From: Ettlia oleoabundans
Lineage: Eukaryota; Chlorophyta; Chlorophyceae; Chlamydomonadales
Assembly: GCA_019693395.1 (NCBI GenBank)
Contig: JAAMXP010000400.1
Location: 9,048-33,689, forward strand
Reading direction: 5' to 3'
DNA length: 24,642 bases
Below, piece by piece: positions 1 through 10,100 of the stretch (position 1 is the first letter of the stretch; each line of letters starts with the position of its first letter). The position numbers were made by a program, and so were the translations under genes. The notes under the pieces are model-generated. The model worked only from the letters and a program-made list of their open reading frames with translations, did no database searches and was not told where the DNA came from.

Positions 1-93
1 CCCCCCTCCTGCTAACCCCCATTATTCCAGATATGCTTGCGCTCCAACACACCACGCCCTGCAAACTGCCCACTGCTCTGCCTGCCATTCCAG

Positions 94-2908
94 GTGTTGG
101 TGCCTCCCAGCGGTGCGCGGCTTGTGGTTGCCAGCGACGGTGTGTGGGATGCGTATGAGAAGATGGGGCGTATCGGTTCCATGCTTCGCAGCTGGAGCCT
201 GGAGGTCTGCCCGCAGCGTCTCATACAGGTGGGTGGGTGGGTGCTGATTCCTGTTGGGGGATGGCAGCTGTGTGTAGGTGCCCTCCCAGCCTGGTGTCTA
301 TCTGTTTCCTGGCAAGCCGCCTTCCGTCCAGCACCTGCCGCGCTTCATCACCCCCACCTTGTCTGTTTCTGCTTTCCCCTGCCGCAGTCGATTGTGCGGG
401 CGTACGGCGGCCTGCGTGACGACACCTCCCTCATTGTTGCCGACATCCTGCCACCTGGCAAGAGCTTCCCAGAAGCGGTACAAGCGGTACAGGCGCATGC
501 CAAGCAGAACGGCATCTCGTTTGTGCCCTCGCTCTCTGGAAGCAGCGGCGGCGGCGGCGGGTGCGGCTGCTTTGGCGGCGGCAATAGCAGTAGCGCGCCT
601 GCGCCACCGGCGCCACAGTCACCGCCACAGGCAGCCGCCACCAATGGCACGGCAGGGGCAGAGGAGTCTGCTCTTGGCAAGGTTGAGGTTCTGGCTGATG
701 TGGATGTAGCGGCGGTGATGGGGCTGATGCCAGAGGGGACCCCAGAGGCGCCCGGCTGGTATGATGGCTACGTGGGAGAGGCGCTGTTTGCGCTGGCGGT
801 AAGTAGGGGGTGCATTCCTGCGATGCATTCGAGTTCTTGGGTGTTAGAGCAGCTGGAGGGTGCTGATGCAGCTGAGCAGGTTGTTTAGTTATAGCGGTCG
901 ACTGCAGTCTTTTACACATCATTGGATCTCTAGCTCACTGCTGGCCGTTTGGTGGGGGCAGCCACAGACTGCCCTGAAACTTGCAGATGGCACATGAGGA
1001 GGCTGCTGTGCTGCCAATCGTTACATCAATATAGTAAGGCTGCAGTGCTTGCCATGTGCTGCACCAGCCATGGTTACCCAGCGTACTGAGCCACACCCCA
1101 GTTACCAATCGGCCCTGGCTTCTACCAGCCGTGTGCCGTGTGCCTGCTGCCAACAACCTCCCTGTCTGCTGTGATGTGTCCCTGTCGCTGCAGGCTGAAG
1201 CGATGGCGTGCTGGCAGGAGGCGAACGAGCGGCGCACTGGCCGCCGGCCCTCCACCCCCCAGCTGGATTCATCGGTGCGGGCGGCGCGCATGGGGCGCGC
1301 TACTCTGGAGCAAGGTGGGTAGCTGGCTGGCTGGTTGGCTGCTGAACTGGAGGTTCTGAACTGGAGGTTGAAGGTTTCATTATCTCACAGAAGTATCGCT
1401 ACAACATGAGCATACCATTAATGACGGCTTGAGAAGATGCAGTTGCTTCTGCGCTCATATGGCCTCTTGTCGGCCCGGCGCAGTGTTGCAGTGCTTGCGT
1501 GCCTCCCTGCGTGCCTTCTCTCTTACTCACCTGCCGGCCAGCATGCCTGTGACTCAGGTGTGGCTTTATGCGGCTGATCTGTGCTTCCTTCCTTCATGCG
1601 TCCTTTCCTTTCCCGTGTGTGGCCTTCCTTTCAACGTCCTCCTGCCCCTGTTCTGCCTGCAGGCGATTCTGGCTCCTTGCCCAGCGAGTCCTCCATGCCA
1701 CTGGGTGTGCGGCGCAACGCCTCGGTCTTCTTCTCACAGTCTGTGGCGGAGGGGGATGGGGAGTATGCCGAGAAGTTTGGGCATTACAAGTGAGTGGGAC
1801 GAGGTACCGTGGCAGTGCCGTGCTTGTATGCGATTGAAAGCAAAGCGGCGGGGCAGTGGTCCTGCTCAATAGCACTGCTGCACTCTGAACAGGGGATCAG
1901 ACACAAAGGCAGCACGGGTTGATGACCCAGGTGTCACGGTTTCGTGGAAGCGCAGTTCAGCAGTGCAGGGGAGCCCTTGCAGAGGCTGGGCAGCAGAGGC
2001 CGGCACGTATCTCAATTCGTGTGGCATGGCGTGCCCGCTTCCTGCTGTAATCTGTTGGGCTGGCCTAATCTGTCTGCCGCCCGCACTCTCCATCTGGCTG
2101 CTGCTGTTGCAGGGGCTTCAAGCCGGAGTCAATCGGTTCAGACAGTCCCGGCAGCAGCTTGCACAGCTATCGCCTGGGGGATGGCAGCACGCGGGCGGGA
2201 GGGTATCGCTACGTGGATGCCAGCGTGCGGGCGGGCAACCGGTATACTGGGGACTACAGCGTGCGGGCAGGCACACGCTTTGCGGATCCCAGCGTGCGAG
2301 CTGGAGGAGCATTTTACAACGGAGGGGCTGCCAATGGCAGTGGCAATGGTCCTGGTAGTGGGGGCCCGCCGCGGCCGCCTGCCATGCGTATAGACCCCTC
2401 TATCCGCAGCGGCAGCGCTGCACTACATGCACTCAGAGACGGCAGTGGCCCTCCAGTCGCCGCCGCCGCCACCGCACCTGCAGCCACCAGGGTGACGGCT
2501 AGCGCGGCGGCGGCTGATGAAGGTGCGGACAGGCGGCAGCACGGCGCCGCGGCAGCTGCTGCCGCCGCAGCTGCGGCAGCAACAGCGGCGCCTGGAGGCG
2601 GCAGCGAGGGTGGGCCAAAAAACGGCGGAGCGGCACCGGGGCCCGCCGGGTTCGCTTTGGCTAACGGCGGTGGCTTCACAGCCGCAGCAGCACTTGCAGC
2701 CTCAGCGCCCATCCCGGTGCCGCGTAGCGTTTCGTTTGGCGCGGTGAACGTGCTGGGAGATAGCCATAGCAACGACAGTGACGGAGCGATTGCAGTTGGT
2801 AAGGTGCCCTCCCGCCCCCCGGGGCTGGAAGATTCGCCTATGGAACTCAATGGGTCGCTGCAGGCCTTGGGCAGCAGCGCACCAATGGACACAATTTTGG
2901 AGGCCTAA
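94..2908 (+). CDS. PP2C-family protein phosphatase, C-terminal part (5' end outside window)
   Basis: Metal-dependent Ser/Thr phosphatase of the PPM/PP2C family; only the end of the catalytic domain is in the window. Exons 94-228, 388-798, 1194-1314, 1663-1789 and 2113-2908 join in phase to 529 residues ending at TAA 2906. Seen: ASDGVWD (127-150) and GLRDDTSLIVADI (409 onward), the two late PP2C motifs that hold metal-binding aspartates. After the catalytic domain comes an unusually long (~440 aa) low-complexity tail: a Gly/Cys patch (about 538-590), a seven-residue motif D-x-S-V-R-A-G repeated in 1265-1285 and 2180-2413, and an Ala-rich block (about 2545-2590). The tail is probably disordered and regulatory (inference); it has no domain I recognise. 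Family identity is firm; which plant or algal PP2C clade it belongs to cannot be told from this piece. The upstream end at 94 is an intron acceptor (TTCCAG), so the gene continues to the left. Confidence 0.85.
2180..2413 (+). repeat. D-x-S-V-R-A-G repeats in the PP2C tail
   Basis: Within the last PP2C exon the heptad DGSTRAG (2180), DASVRAG (2216), DYSVRAG (2252) and DPSVRAG (2285) recurs every 11-12 residues, each followed by a short aromatic-containing linker (GYRYV, NRYTG, TRFA, GAFYN). A diverged DPSIRSG follows at 2393, and DSSVRAA lies in an earlier exon at 1265. The spacing suggests tandem duplication. The S-x-R-x-G context could be a phosphorylation or short-linear-motif array, but that is speculation. 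Confidence 0.75.
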
Positions 2909-3689
2909 ACCACTACCCCCTTTCTGTTGCTAGCTCTGTTCAGCCTGCAACATCCCATCCCTTGCCAGAATGCCACCCCATTCCTGTCCTCTCTTGTACT
3001 GCTACCTTCAAATCTGCACTACCCCTGGCTCCCCCCCCCTGGCTCGCCCCTTTATAGTAAATTCAACCCCGCGCAGCACTGCAATCAGCACCGCTTTTAC
3101 CGCCACAGCTTTGCTGCCTCCGCTCCGCTCCCCCGCCCCACAAGTGGCTGCTATTCGTTGCCGCGTGCAAATGGCATGGGGGCTCGTGTGGGTCTAGTGT
3201 GAGACTTTTCAGAATGCACCATCTTGCTGATGTATGCTCTTGCAGGGGGCAATAAGAAGTGTGCATGGAAGCTGCGCCTTGGCAGCCCCTCCCTGCACAG
3301 TTGTACTGTATCAACAAACCACACTGCTAGTGAAAGTACCGATTCCACCGCCGCACCCTACCCCTCTGTAGCTCCTGAGATTTGGTCCCACGATGTTGAG
3401 CACTGTTTCCAGCGTTCCAACTCCCTGTCTGTGGCCACCCGCTTTCCTTCCGCTCCAGCGCATTTTTTCACTGTTTTCAACCAACTTTCCTGGCTCATGC
3501 TCGCAGCCTGCATTCCATACGCGGACCCACAGCCCTCCTCACTTGTTCCCTCACCCGTACTGGTCCCCCGCTGCACATCCTTACACTGCCACCAACACAG
3601 GGACGCTTGCAAGGAGACTCCCTGATTTTACTCACCCTTCCATTCAGTCAGGCTCATTGCCACTCTCTCACATTGCTGTGGTGGTAAAT

Positions 3690-3694
3690 TGTAA
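3690..3694 (+). terminator. Possible poly(A) signal TGTAA for the PP2C gene
   Basis: TGTAA is the usual chlorophyte polyadenylation signal. This is the first copy noticed after the stop at 2908, implying a ~790-nt 3' UTR. A second copy lies at 4076-4080, and the sequence does not decide between them. Confidence 0.35.
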
Positions 3695-4620
3695 CGTTTG
3701 GACACACCGAGAAGTGCTGGTTGAGTGAGTCTCCCAGGCAGCAGCAGTCGAAGCGCGAACGCACAAGGCAGCAGCCGGTTGCAAAGCGGCTCCGACCTGA
3801 CGGCACGGCGGCAGGAGCAACTCAAAATATTGCAGTTGCGGCAGTGCAGTGGTGCATCCTGTCGTTGCAAGGAAACCCCAGAGGTCATTTTGCTTTCTTG
3901 AGAAAGGTGTCTGGAAAGGCGCTGGCCCCCCACACTGTGCCCATGTGGGCAGTGAGCAACCGGGGATGGCGGTGGGCGGGGCACCTGCGGTATGAGCTTC
4001 TAGTGCGTTGCCACAAGCGAGTTCCAAAGTCGGTCGGGAAAAGTCAGCCCGAGCGCATTCCTGCACCAAAGTTCCTGTAATGGACCAGCTCTGTAGGTTT
4101 GGGAACTGGTCACCAAACGTTGCGATGGCCGATGTGAGGGGTTGAGGCTTTACCCACTTCCTAAAATACGCGGTAAAAGGGATATGTGGCAGGCGATCAA
4201 GGAATAGCAACCGAAACCTGATTGAATGGGTGGACACAAATCCAAAACAGGCAGCTCGCAGCTGTCGTGCTGTGTGCTGCGGCTGTCGTCCGGGCGTTCC
4301 TGATCAGCCGCCCTACACATGTCCATTCACCAGTTCTCCAGGCTCTCAGGCGGTTGCTGTGCAAAGACGCACGCTAGCAACTCCCGCAAGCCCCAGGCAG
4401 TGTCTCCTACGGCTGTTGGTTGGTTACCATCGCGAGACAGCCCACCAGGTCCGACCCGCCGCTCCGCCTCCTAATGCCTGAGCTTGTTGCTGTTGATTGC
4501 TGCGCGGTCGGGGCGGGTGTGGCGGGGTGGAGGGCGCTGCTGGAAGTGCAGGCAGCTGCCAACTGCCAGTCATGGTGGGCTTCTGCCAGCTCTGAAGGCC
4601 CCGCTTGCCCGCGGCATTGC

Positions 4621-4626
4621 TATATG
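4621..4626 (+). promoter_or_regulatory. Weak TATA-like element
   Basis: TATATG lies 78 nt upstream of the first ATG (4699) of the secreted repeat-protein gene, at a plausible distance for a TATA box with a short leader. It is a single short match with no other support. Confidence 0.2.
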
Positions 4627-4698
4627 CAACCATAATCAGGACAACTCGCGCCGAGTGTGCAGCTGTGCATCATTTGACCTTTACCCTAGCTGTCCGCC

Positions 4699-6116
4699 AT
4701 GCACCGTCGCTGCAGGATGAGAAAACCAGCAGCAGTGCTCGTGGCGCTCGTGTGCTGCGCTCAAGCTGCAGCAGCAGCCAGGCTGTTTAGCAGCAGGGAT
4801 GAATTCAAGGCGGAACAGGGTGGCAGGAGCCTCCAGCAGGTTGCTGCTCAATCTTTTGGCGGTGAGTCACTGCACCTCAAACTGGTTTCTGGTGCCCGCT
4901 TCTATGCCCTGCGGTTCATTCTGCATTGGGGTTTGTCTGATTTAACATTGGCCTGTTCCGCTGGCCCGCTGCCCGCGACATTGCGGGCACCAACAGCTGG
5001 CCACGCCAGCCCTGTTCGTGCAGGCTACGGCGCGTATGGTAGCAGCTTCGGCTATGGTGCCTACGGGATGCGCCGTCTGTCCAGCATAGGTGAGTGAGTT
5101 GCGCGGGATGACCCCAGGATGTTGCCATCCCTGCCGCCGCACCGCACGGCGACTGGTGAGGGACCCTTATCCTGACCTCTATCCACTTCTGGAACCCTGC
5201 AGGCAACTCGCGTGAACTCACGGCCTACGGTGCTTATGGCATGGCCATGCCCCAGTCCTACGGCGCCTATGGCATGCGCCGCCTTGCCAGCGTCGCTGCC
5301 CGCACCCTTAATGCTTATGGCGCCTACGGCATGGCCATGCCCCAGTCCTACGGGGCCTATGGCATGCGCCGTCTCTCCAGCATTCCATCACCCCGCCAGC
5401 TGCACGCCTATGGTGCGTACGGCATGGCTATGCCTCAATCCTACGGCGCCTATGGCATGCGCCGTCTTGCCAGCTTCGAGGGCAGCCGCACACTCAGTGC
5501 CTACGGCGCCTATGGCATGGCCATGCCCCAATCCTACGGCGCTTACGGCAAGCGTCGCCTGTCCAGCATTGGAAGCAGCCGCACACTCAGTGCTTATGGC
5601 GCTTATGGCATGGCAATGCCTCAGGCCTACGGCGCTTACGGCATTCGTCGCCTGTCCAGCATTGAAAGCAGCCGCACACTCCTCGCCTACGGCGCTTATG
5701 GCATGGCCATGCCCCAGTCATACGGCGCCTATGGGATGCGCCGCCTGTCCAGCATCCCCACCGCCCGCTCTCTCCTCGTCCACAGCGCCTACGGCTCGGC
5801 AACCCCCCAGTCTTACGGCTCAGCTTTCCCCCAGTCTTACGGTGCCTATGGCATGCGGCGGTTGAGCAGCTGGGCGCCTCGCCGCCTGCAAGCTTACGGT
5901 GCCTACGGCCAGAGTGAGTAAAGCTGATGCAGAGCTGGGTGCACAATGTTTAATCTGGCTGGTGGGCACTAATACTGAGTGAGGCTGGCAGGGGCGCCTT
6001 TTGGCACTTTGGATGGATTGTACTCTTGAAACTGGCATTGCAAGTTTGCTCGTGCTGACCCGTCGCCGCCTCTGCCTCCTGCCACAGGCCATGGCTACGG
6101 TGCATATGGCGCGTAA
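4699..6116 (+). CDS. Secreted Tyr/Gly/Met-rich repeat protein (AYGAYGM...MRRL repeats), unknown family
   Basis: I do not recognise this family. Exons 4699-4861, 5024-5089, 5203-5913 and 6088-6116 splice in phase (GTGAGT donors, GCAG/ACAG acceptors) to 322 aa. The N-terminus has a basic start, a hydrophobic stretch VLVALVCCAQAAAAA and a likely cleavage region near ARLFSS, so it should enter the secretory pathway; a second in-frame ATG at 4717 may be the true start, giving a more compact signal peptide. Residues ~55-322 are almost entirely repeats: L-x-AYGAYGMAMPQSYGAYGM-RRLSS-I/V/F-xxx-R-T/Q/S. Eight [MKI]RRL dibasic sites are spaced about every 31 residues. No Cys lies in the mature part, and no transmembrane segment or enzymatic motif is seen. 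Exon 1 carries GGRSLQQ, resembling the R-T-L junctions between repeats. All three introns are phase 1. Possible roles (inference): a Tyr-crosslinked wall or matrix protein, or a precursor cut at dibasic sites into repeated peptides. Confidence 0.8.
5217..5885 (+). repeat. Seven tandem 90-114 bp repeats encoding the AYGAYGM...MRRL unit
   Basis: Units begin at the Leu codons at 5217, 5307, 5400, 5493, 5586, 5679 and 5772. Lengths are 30, 31, 31, 31, 31, 31 and 38 residues; the last is degenerate, with an extra SYGSAFPQ-like insertion. A partial unit lies in exon 2 (5024-5089) and another runs from 5886 through the last exon. The core AYGAYGMAMPQSYGAYGM is nearly invariant, while the linker after RRL varies (SVAA, SIPSP, SFEGS, SIGSS, SIESS, SIPTA). 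Synonymous sites differ between units (TAT/TAC, GGC/GGT), so the copies are not brand-new duplicates. Confidence 0.95.
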
Positions 6117-6788
6117 GCAACCCGTCCCGGCCAGTCATCGCCTCCCCCTTGGAGCCAGGCTGTGCCACGTAGTGGTCAAAGGAGGGGCGGGCCCCTGGCC
6201 GCACCGGGCGCCGCCTGTGTAGACCAGCAAACCCCCAACCCCAGTTCACTTGAACACTTTATTATCTCGCACGATTTACATCCGTTATGCACGCCTCCCT
6301 CTATCACCTGCTGCATCCCCTCCTACTTGCATGGTCTTCAGCCGATGGTAGAGCAGCACACTTGCAAAATAGTGTCGTTCAGCGCACTTCTTGCTCTTAC
6401 CCTCACCAGCGCCGCCCTCGGGCCCCTATTCTAGATGCACTCAATGCCCTACCGCCTCAGCGCCGTGCCGAGTGTCTTGCACAAGTTGTTGCATCTCTAC
6501 TTTTGCCTGTTTGTTGCTTTGGTTCGCTTTCTCTTGCACAGGGTCTTTACCTGCCAATTTGTCTTCCCTCCTAAACAAAACCAAAACAAATTCTGGAACA
6601 GCCGCTGCAGGCACCGCCATGTTGTCTGGTTCTGGCTCGGCTGATCTTTCCCTTTTCGTCATTCTCTCTGGCGGCTGCACAGGCTGGCCTTCCTTGTCCA
6701 GCTGCCACGCGGCAGCGAGGGTCATGCGGCCGGACTGCTGCTGTGTTGATGGTTGGTAGGGATAGATTCAATTGGTTGTCTTTAATCG

Positions 6789-6825
6789 TCTGACAGTGCT
6801 TGACAGTGTAAAGTTGACAGTGGTT
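6789..6825 (+). repeat. Three copies of TGACAGTG around a TGTAA signal
   Basis: TGACAGTG occurs at about 6791, 6801 and 6815, the last two preceded by T; TGTAA (6807-6811) overlaps the end of the second. These are short direct repeats at the probable 3' end of the repeat-protein transcript. Function is unknown, and slippage is the simplest explanation. Confidence 0.5.
6807..6811 (+). terminator. Probable poly(A) signal TGTAA for the repeat-protein gene
   Basis: First TGTAA noticed after the TAA stop at 6116, implying a ~690-nt 3' UTR, which is within the range common in green algae. Confidence 0.45.
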
Positions 6826-7114
6826 GAAGTACACTGCTAGCACGCAAGTTGGGAGGCTCACCTGCTGCGACATGGGTCCTGAGGGAGTGTGTGTGGTGGC
6901 GCTGACGGGAGCATGTGCATGTACACCTATCACCCTAGTTCCAAGAACTTGTGTTGATACCAATGCACGTAATGACTGCTCCATAACCAAGCCTCTCTAC
7001 GTGCCGAGCGAGGAAGTGGGGTTGTGTGCTGCTGCTGCCAAGAGGCCGCCGCTATCCGCCGTAGGCTGTTTTCTCGACACGCGTGATCACTGAGCGGGAG
7101 CCAGCCGGAGCGTG

Positions 7115-10100
7115 ATGGGCACGCCAGGCGCCGCTCCTGAGCCTTTGCCCTCAGAGCTGAACACCAGCAGCTGCAGCCTGGCCTTTCTGGAGGTGCGAAA
7201 CGGGCACCGCAGGCCCAATTTTAACGGCCGCCGACAAGCACTTGCAACTTTCTCTGCCACCACCGGTCCCGCCAGCCGCCTTGAAACGTGATCACTCAGT
7301 TCCGCTGCACCTACTCGCCCTGCAGATTGGCAAGGACAAGCTATCAGTGCGCTACAATGGCCTGGCCCAGCATGACAACGATGTAGGATCCATGCAGGTG
7401 CAACCGAGCATCGCTCTCCTGTCGCGGAATGTCGTACCTTGCCCCTTCTGCACCCAGCACTGCAGCGGCAGGCTCTTTGTGACACATAGCCGTCCCCACC
7501 TCTCATAACATCCTGCATTGATGTGCGGCGCTAAGTGAACCAGCAACAGCTGCTTGGGCACAATGCCGGGGCACAACGCCGAGCGAAGCCCGCTCTGCGC
7601 AACGCCGTCTGCAGGCCAACCACCCCGCCCCGCGCCGCCGCCTGGTATACTATTTTGAAATTACAGTGAAGGAGGCCAGCGGTGGCTCCATCAGCATTGG
7701 CTTCTCAGATCGCAACTTCAAGCAGGGCCGGCACCCAGGGTGAGCTGTCTGGCCGTCTTGCCATGCTATTTACAATTTGTGCCCAGGGCTGGTACCCAGC
7801 TGGCATGGGCAGCTGCCGAGGCTGAAGCCAGCTGGCTTCTGCCAGGGCAAGGTCAGCTGATGCGGTGCCTACAAGAGGGAAATCATGCGTTCCTGCCAAC
7901 TGCCGAGGCTGGCTGAATTAGCGCGGTCGTCGCCTCAGTTCAGTGGCAGTTGGTAGGCCCCATACCGCCGCGATGGTGTGGCATTTGCATCCTAGACCCT
8001 GCCAATCCATCCCACTCTTAAAACACCTTCATCACCCATCCACCTCCTGCTTGCCCCACCCCGCACCTGCAGCTATGAGCCTGGCAGCTATGGGTACCGC
8101 GGGGACACCGGACGCAAGCACCACAGCAGCCTTCCTGTGCGAGGGGAGGAGTATGGACCCGTGTTTGGGTATGGGCCTGCCTGGCTGCTTCTATTGAACC
8201 CTCTGCTCTGTCAGTCGATTGCCTGTCCTGACCTTTTGGCTGTCTGCCACTCGCACTTGGCGCCTGCCAATATGGTGTATTCTCATTGCAATATTGAGGG
8301 CAGAAAGTGGGCACACATGCCATACCTGGTTGCTGGCCTGGGAAGAGGGTGCCTTCTAAGCGCAGGGCAGTTGTATGCCTGCTGCGACTCACTGTTCATT
8401 GCCCCTGCATGGACCCTCCGGTCCAACCTCTGCTGGCTGGGATGTATGCAGGCCGGGGGATATTGTGGGTGCTGGCATCCATCTTCCCAAACACGAAATC
8501 TTTTTCACGTAAGGCTGCCCCACTGGGTGGTTGGCGGGCTTGCTTGGGAGGGGCGCACCATGGCTTGCTGTCGTGGTTTTTGTGCTCATGAAAGCGTGCT
8601 GAACTTGACGGGTGTGCCGATTATGGCATGCTGCTGCCGCAACCCAGGCTTACCAGCAGGGTTGCTGCGGTGAGTTGTGTTCCATCTGTGTTCCATCCAC
8701 AGTTGCCCTGTCTGCCACTTTTGTGTGCTGAGTGCAACTTTACACTCTCAGCAATTTGCAGGAAGAATGGGCAGCACCTGGGCACCGCTTTCCGCAACGT
8801 CTCGGGGCACCCGCTCTTCCCAACCATTGGTCTGCACAGGTGAGTTGGCAGGGCGGAGTTGGCGCGTCTGTGCTGCATTGTGAGAAGGGTGGGGTGGGTG
8901 TTGATTTGCGCCAGCCTGCCGAGCAGTAGCAACGGCATGAGTGTTCTAGGCAGAGCGCGGGAATCCCAGACTAGTTACAGGATGGGCACCTCCTTGCTTG
9001 GCTGGGCCCCGCAGCCATGCCTGAGGGCATGAGCTGGAGTAACCGCCGTTTAACATTTTGCTGGCCTTGCCAACGCTCCCACAGCTGCGGGATAGAGAGG
9101 GTCGATACCTCAGCTCGGGCATTGGGCGTGATGGGCTCCTGTATGCTGCGCCTGCCACGCGTGCTTCTGCAAGCTTGCCATGGTGCACTCGGTATCCATT
9201 CACCCTTTTTCGTCAACCCACTTCCGTTGCATCCCTTTTCCAACTCCATGCAGCCAGGGTGCCAGAGTGGAGGTCAATTTCGGGCGCCAGCCTTTCCAGT
9301 ACAACGTGGGGGCGCTGATGCAGGCTGAGCAGCGGCAGATGGACCAGGCGCTGGAGAGGTGGGTCACGTCATGCTCTCATTGTCGGTTGATTTCTGTGGG
9401 CCCCCACAAGGCTGCTGTGGCTGACGGCCCTTCCCTCCGTAGCCTACCTTCTCTTGTCCACCTTCATTACCCTCCCTTCTCACGCGTATCTTTCTTTATT
9501 GCCCTGTTGGCAAACTGAGATGACCCTCGTTTCTCAAGCTTGCTGCAGCACCAGTGTGTCAGCAGGTGAGGTGCACCAGCTGGTGCGGGGCTACCTGCTG
9601 CACTACGGCTATGCCGACTCACTGGCGGCGTTTGATGAGGCGGCTGGCATGGCGCAGGCAGAAGCAGGGGCGGGAGTACATGCACATGCATCTGTTCAGG
9701 AAGGAGCACAGGACGGAGCAAAGGAGGCTGGAATGGATGCAGACCAGGGCATGAGGCAGGAAATAGTGCAGCAGCAGCAGTCGGATCAAATGCAGCAGGG
9801 GTGAGTAAGGCTGGCTATTGGGAGGGGCGTGCCAAGGTGGCACTTTGAGTTGCCTTCTCGTGGTGCCAGAGGATCCTGGCTGATGCCCTGGCCTCCACAG
9901 CTTGTTATTTGTTTCAGGCATGGCGGCTTCAAGCTAAGCTGTGTTGAAGTGGCACTGCAGTTCTCCCGTTTCACCCAACAGCTCTCCTGCTGCCCGCTGC
10001 CGCAGAGTCACAGGTGTCAGCAGCGACACAGCAGTGCCAGCCACTGCCAACGGTTGCAATGGCCCCGGTGGCAGCCAGCATGCACGCGGCACAGCACTGC

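Larger units (their letters stand above)
2909..4698. other. Intergenic: PP2C 3' UTR and upstream region of the repeat-protein gene
   Basis: No gene is supported here. It holds the PP2C 3' UTR (TGTAA candidates at 3690 and 4076) and the upstream region of the 4699 gene. A 189-codon open frame on the minus strand (3668-4237) has no recognisable domain, and I do not call it. No tRNA, rRNA or mobile element was recognised. Confidence 0.6.
6117..7114. other. Intergenic: 3' UTR of the repeat-protein gene and RanBPM upstream region
   Basis: No coding region is supported in this ~1 kb. It includes a likely long 3' UTR ending near TGTAA at 6807 and about 300 nt of promoter before ATG 7115. No TATA box or other convincing promoter element was seen. 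Confidence 0.6.

Noticed and set aside
2314..2892. 192-codon minus-strand open frame opposite the PP2C tail
   Set aside because: Mirror of the GC-rich Ala/Gly/Pro coding sequence on the plus strand; no domain.
3668..4237. 189-codon open frame on the minus strand between the PP2C and repeat-protein genes
   Set aside because: No recognisable domain, an overlapping open frame exists on the other strand, and it lies where the PP2C 3' UTR is expected. It could be a remnant of something, but nothing supports a gene call.
5212..5865. Long second open frame (217 codons) across the repeat array
   Set aside because: It is the frame-shifted reading of a stop-poor periodic repeat. It lacks a signal peptide and gives a monotonous Met/Ala/Pro/Cys product; the spliced frame with YGAYG repeats and signal peptide is far better supported.
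8840..9253. Coding-looking stretch (reads DREGRYLSSGIG) between RanBPM exons
   Set aside because: The SPRY domain continues directly from IGLH to SQGARVEVNFG when 8840-9253 is spliced out with GTGAGT/GCAG sites; including it would break the domain.
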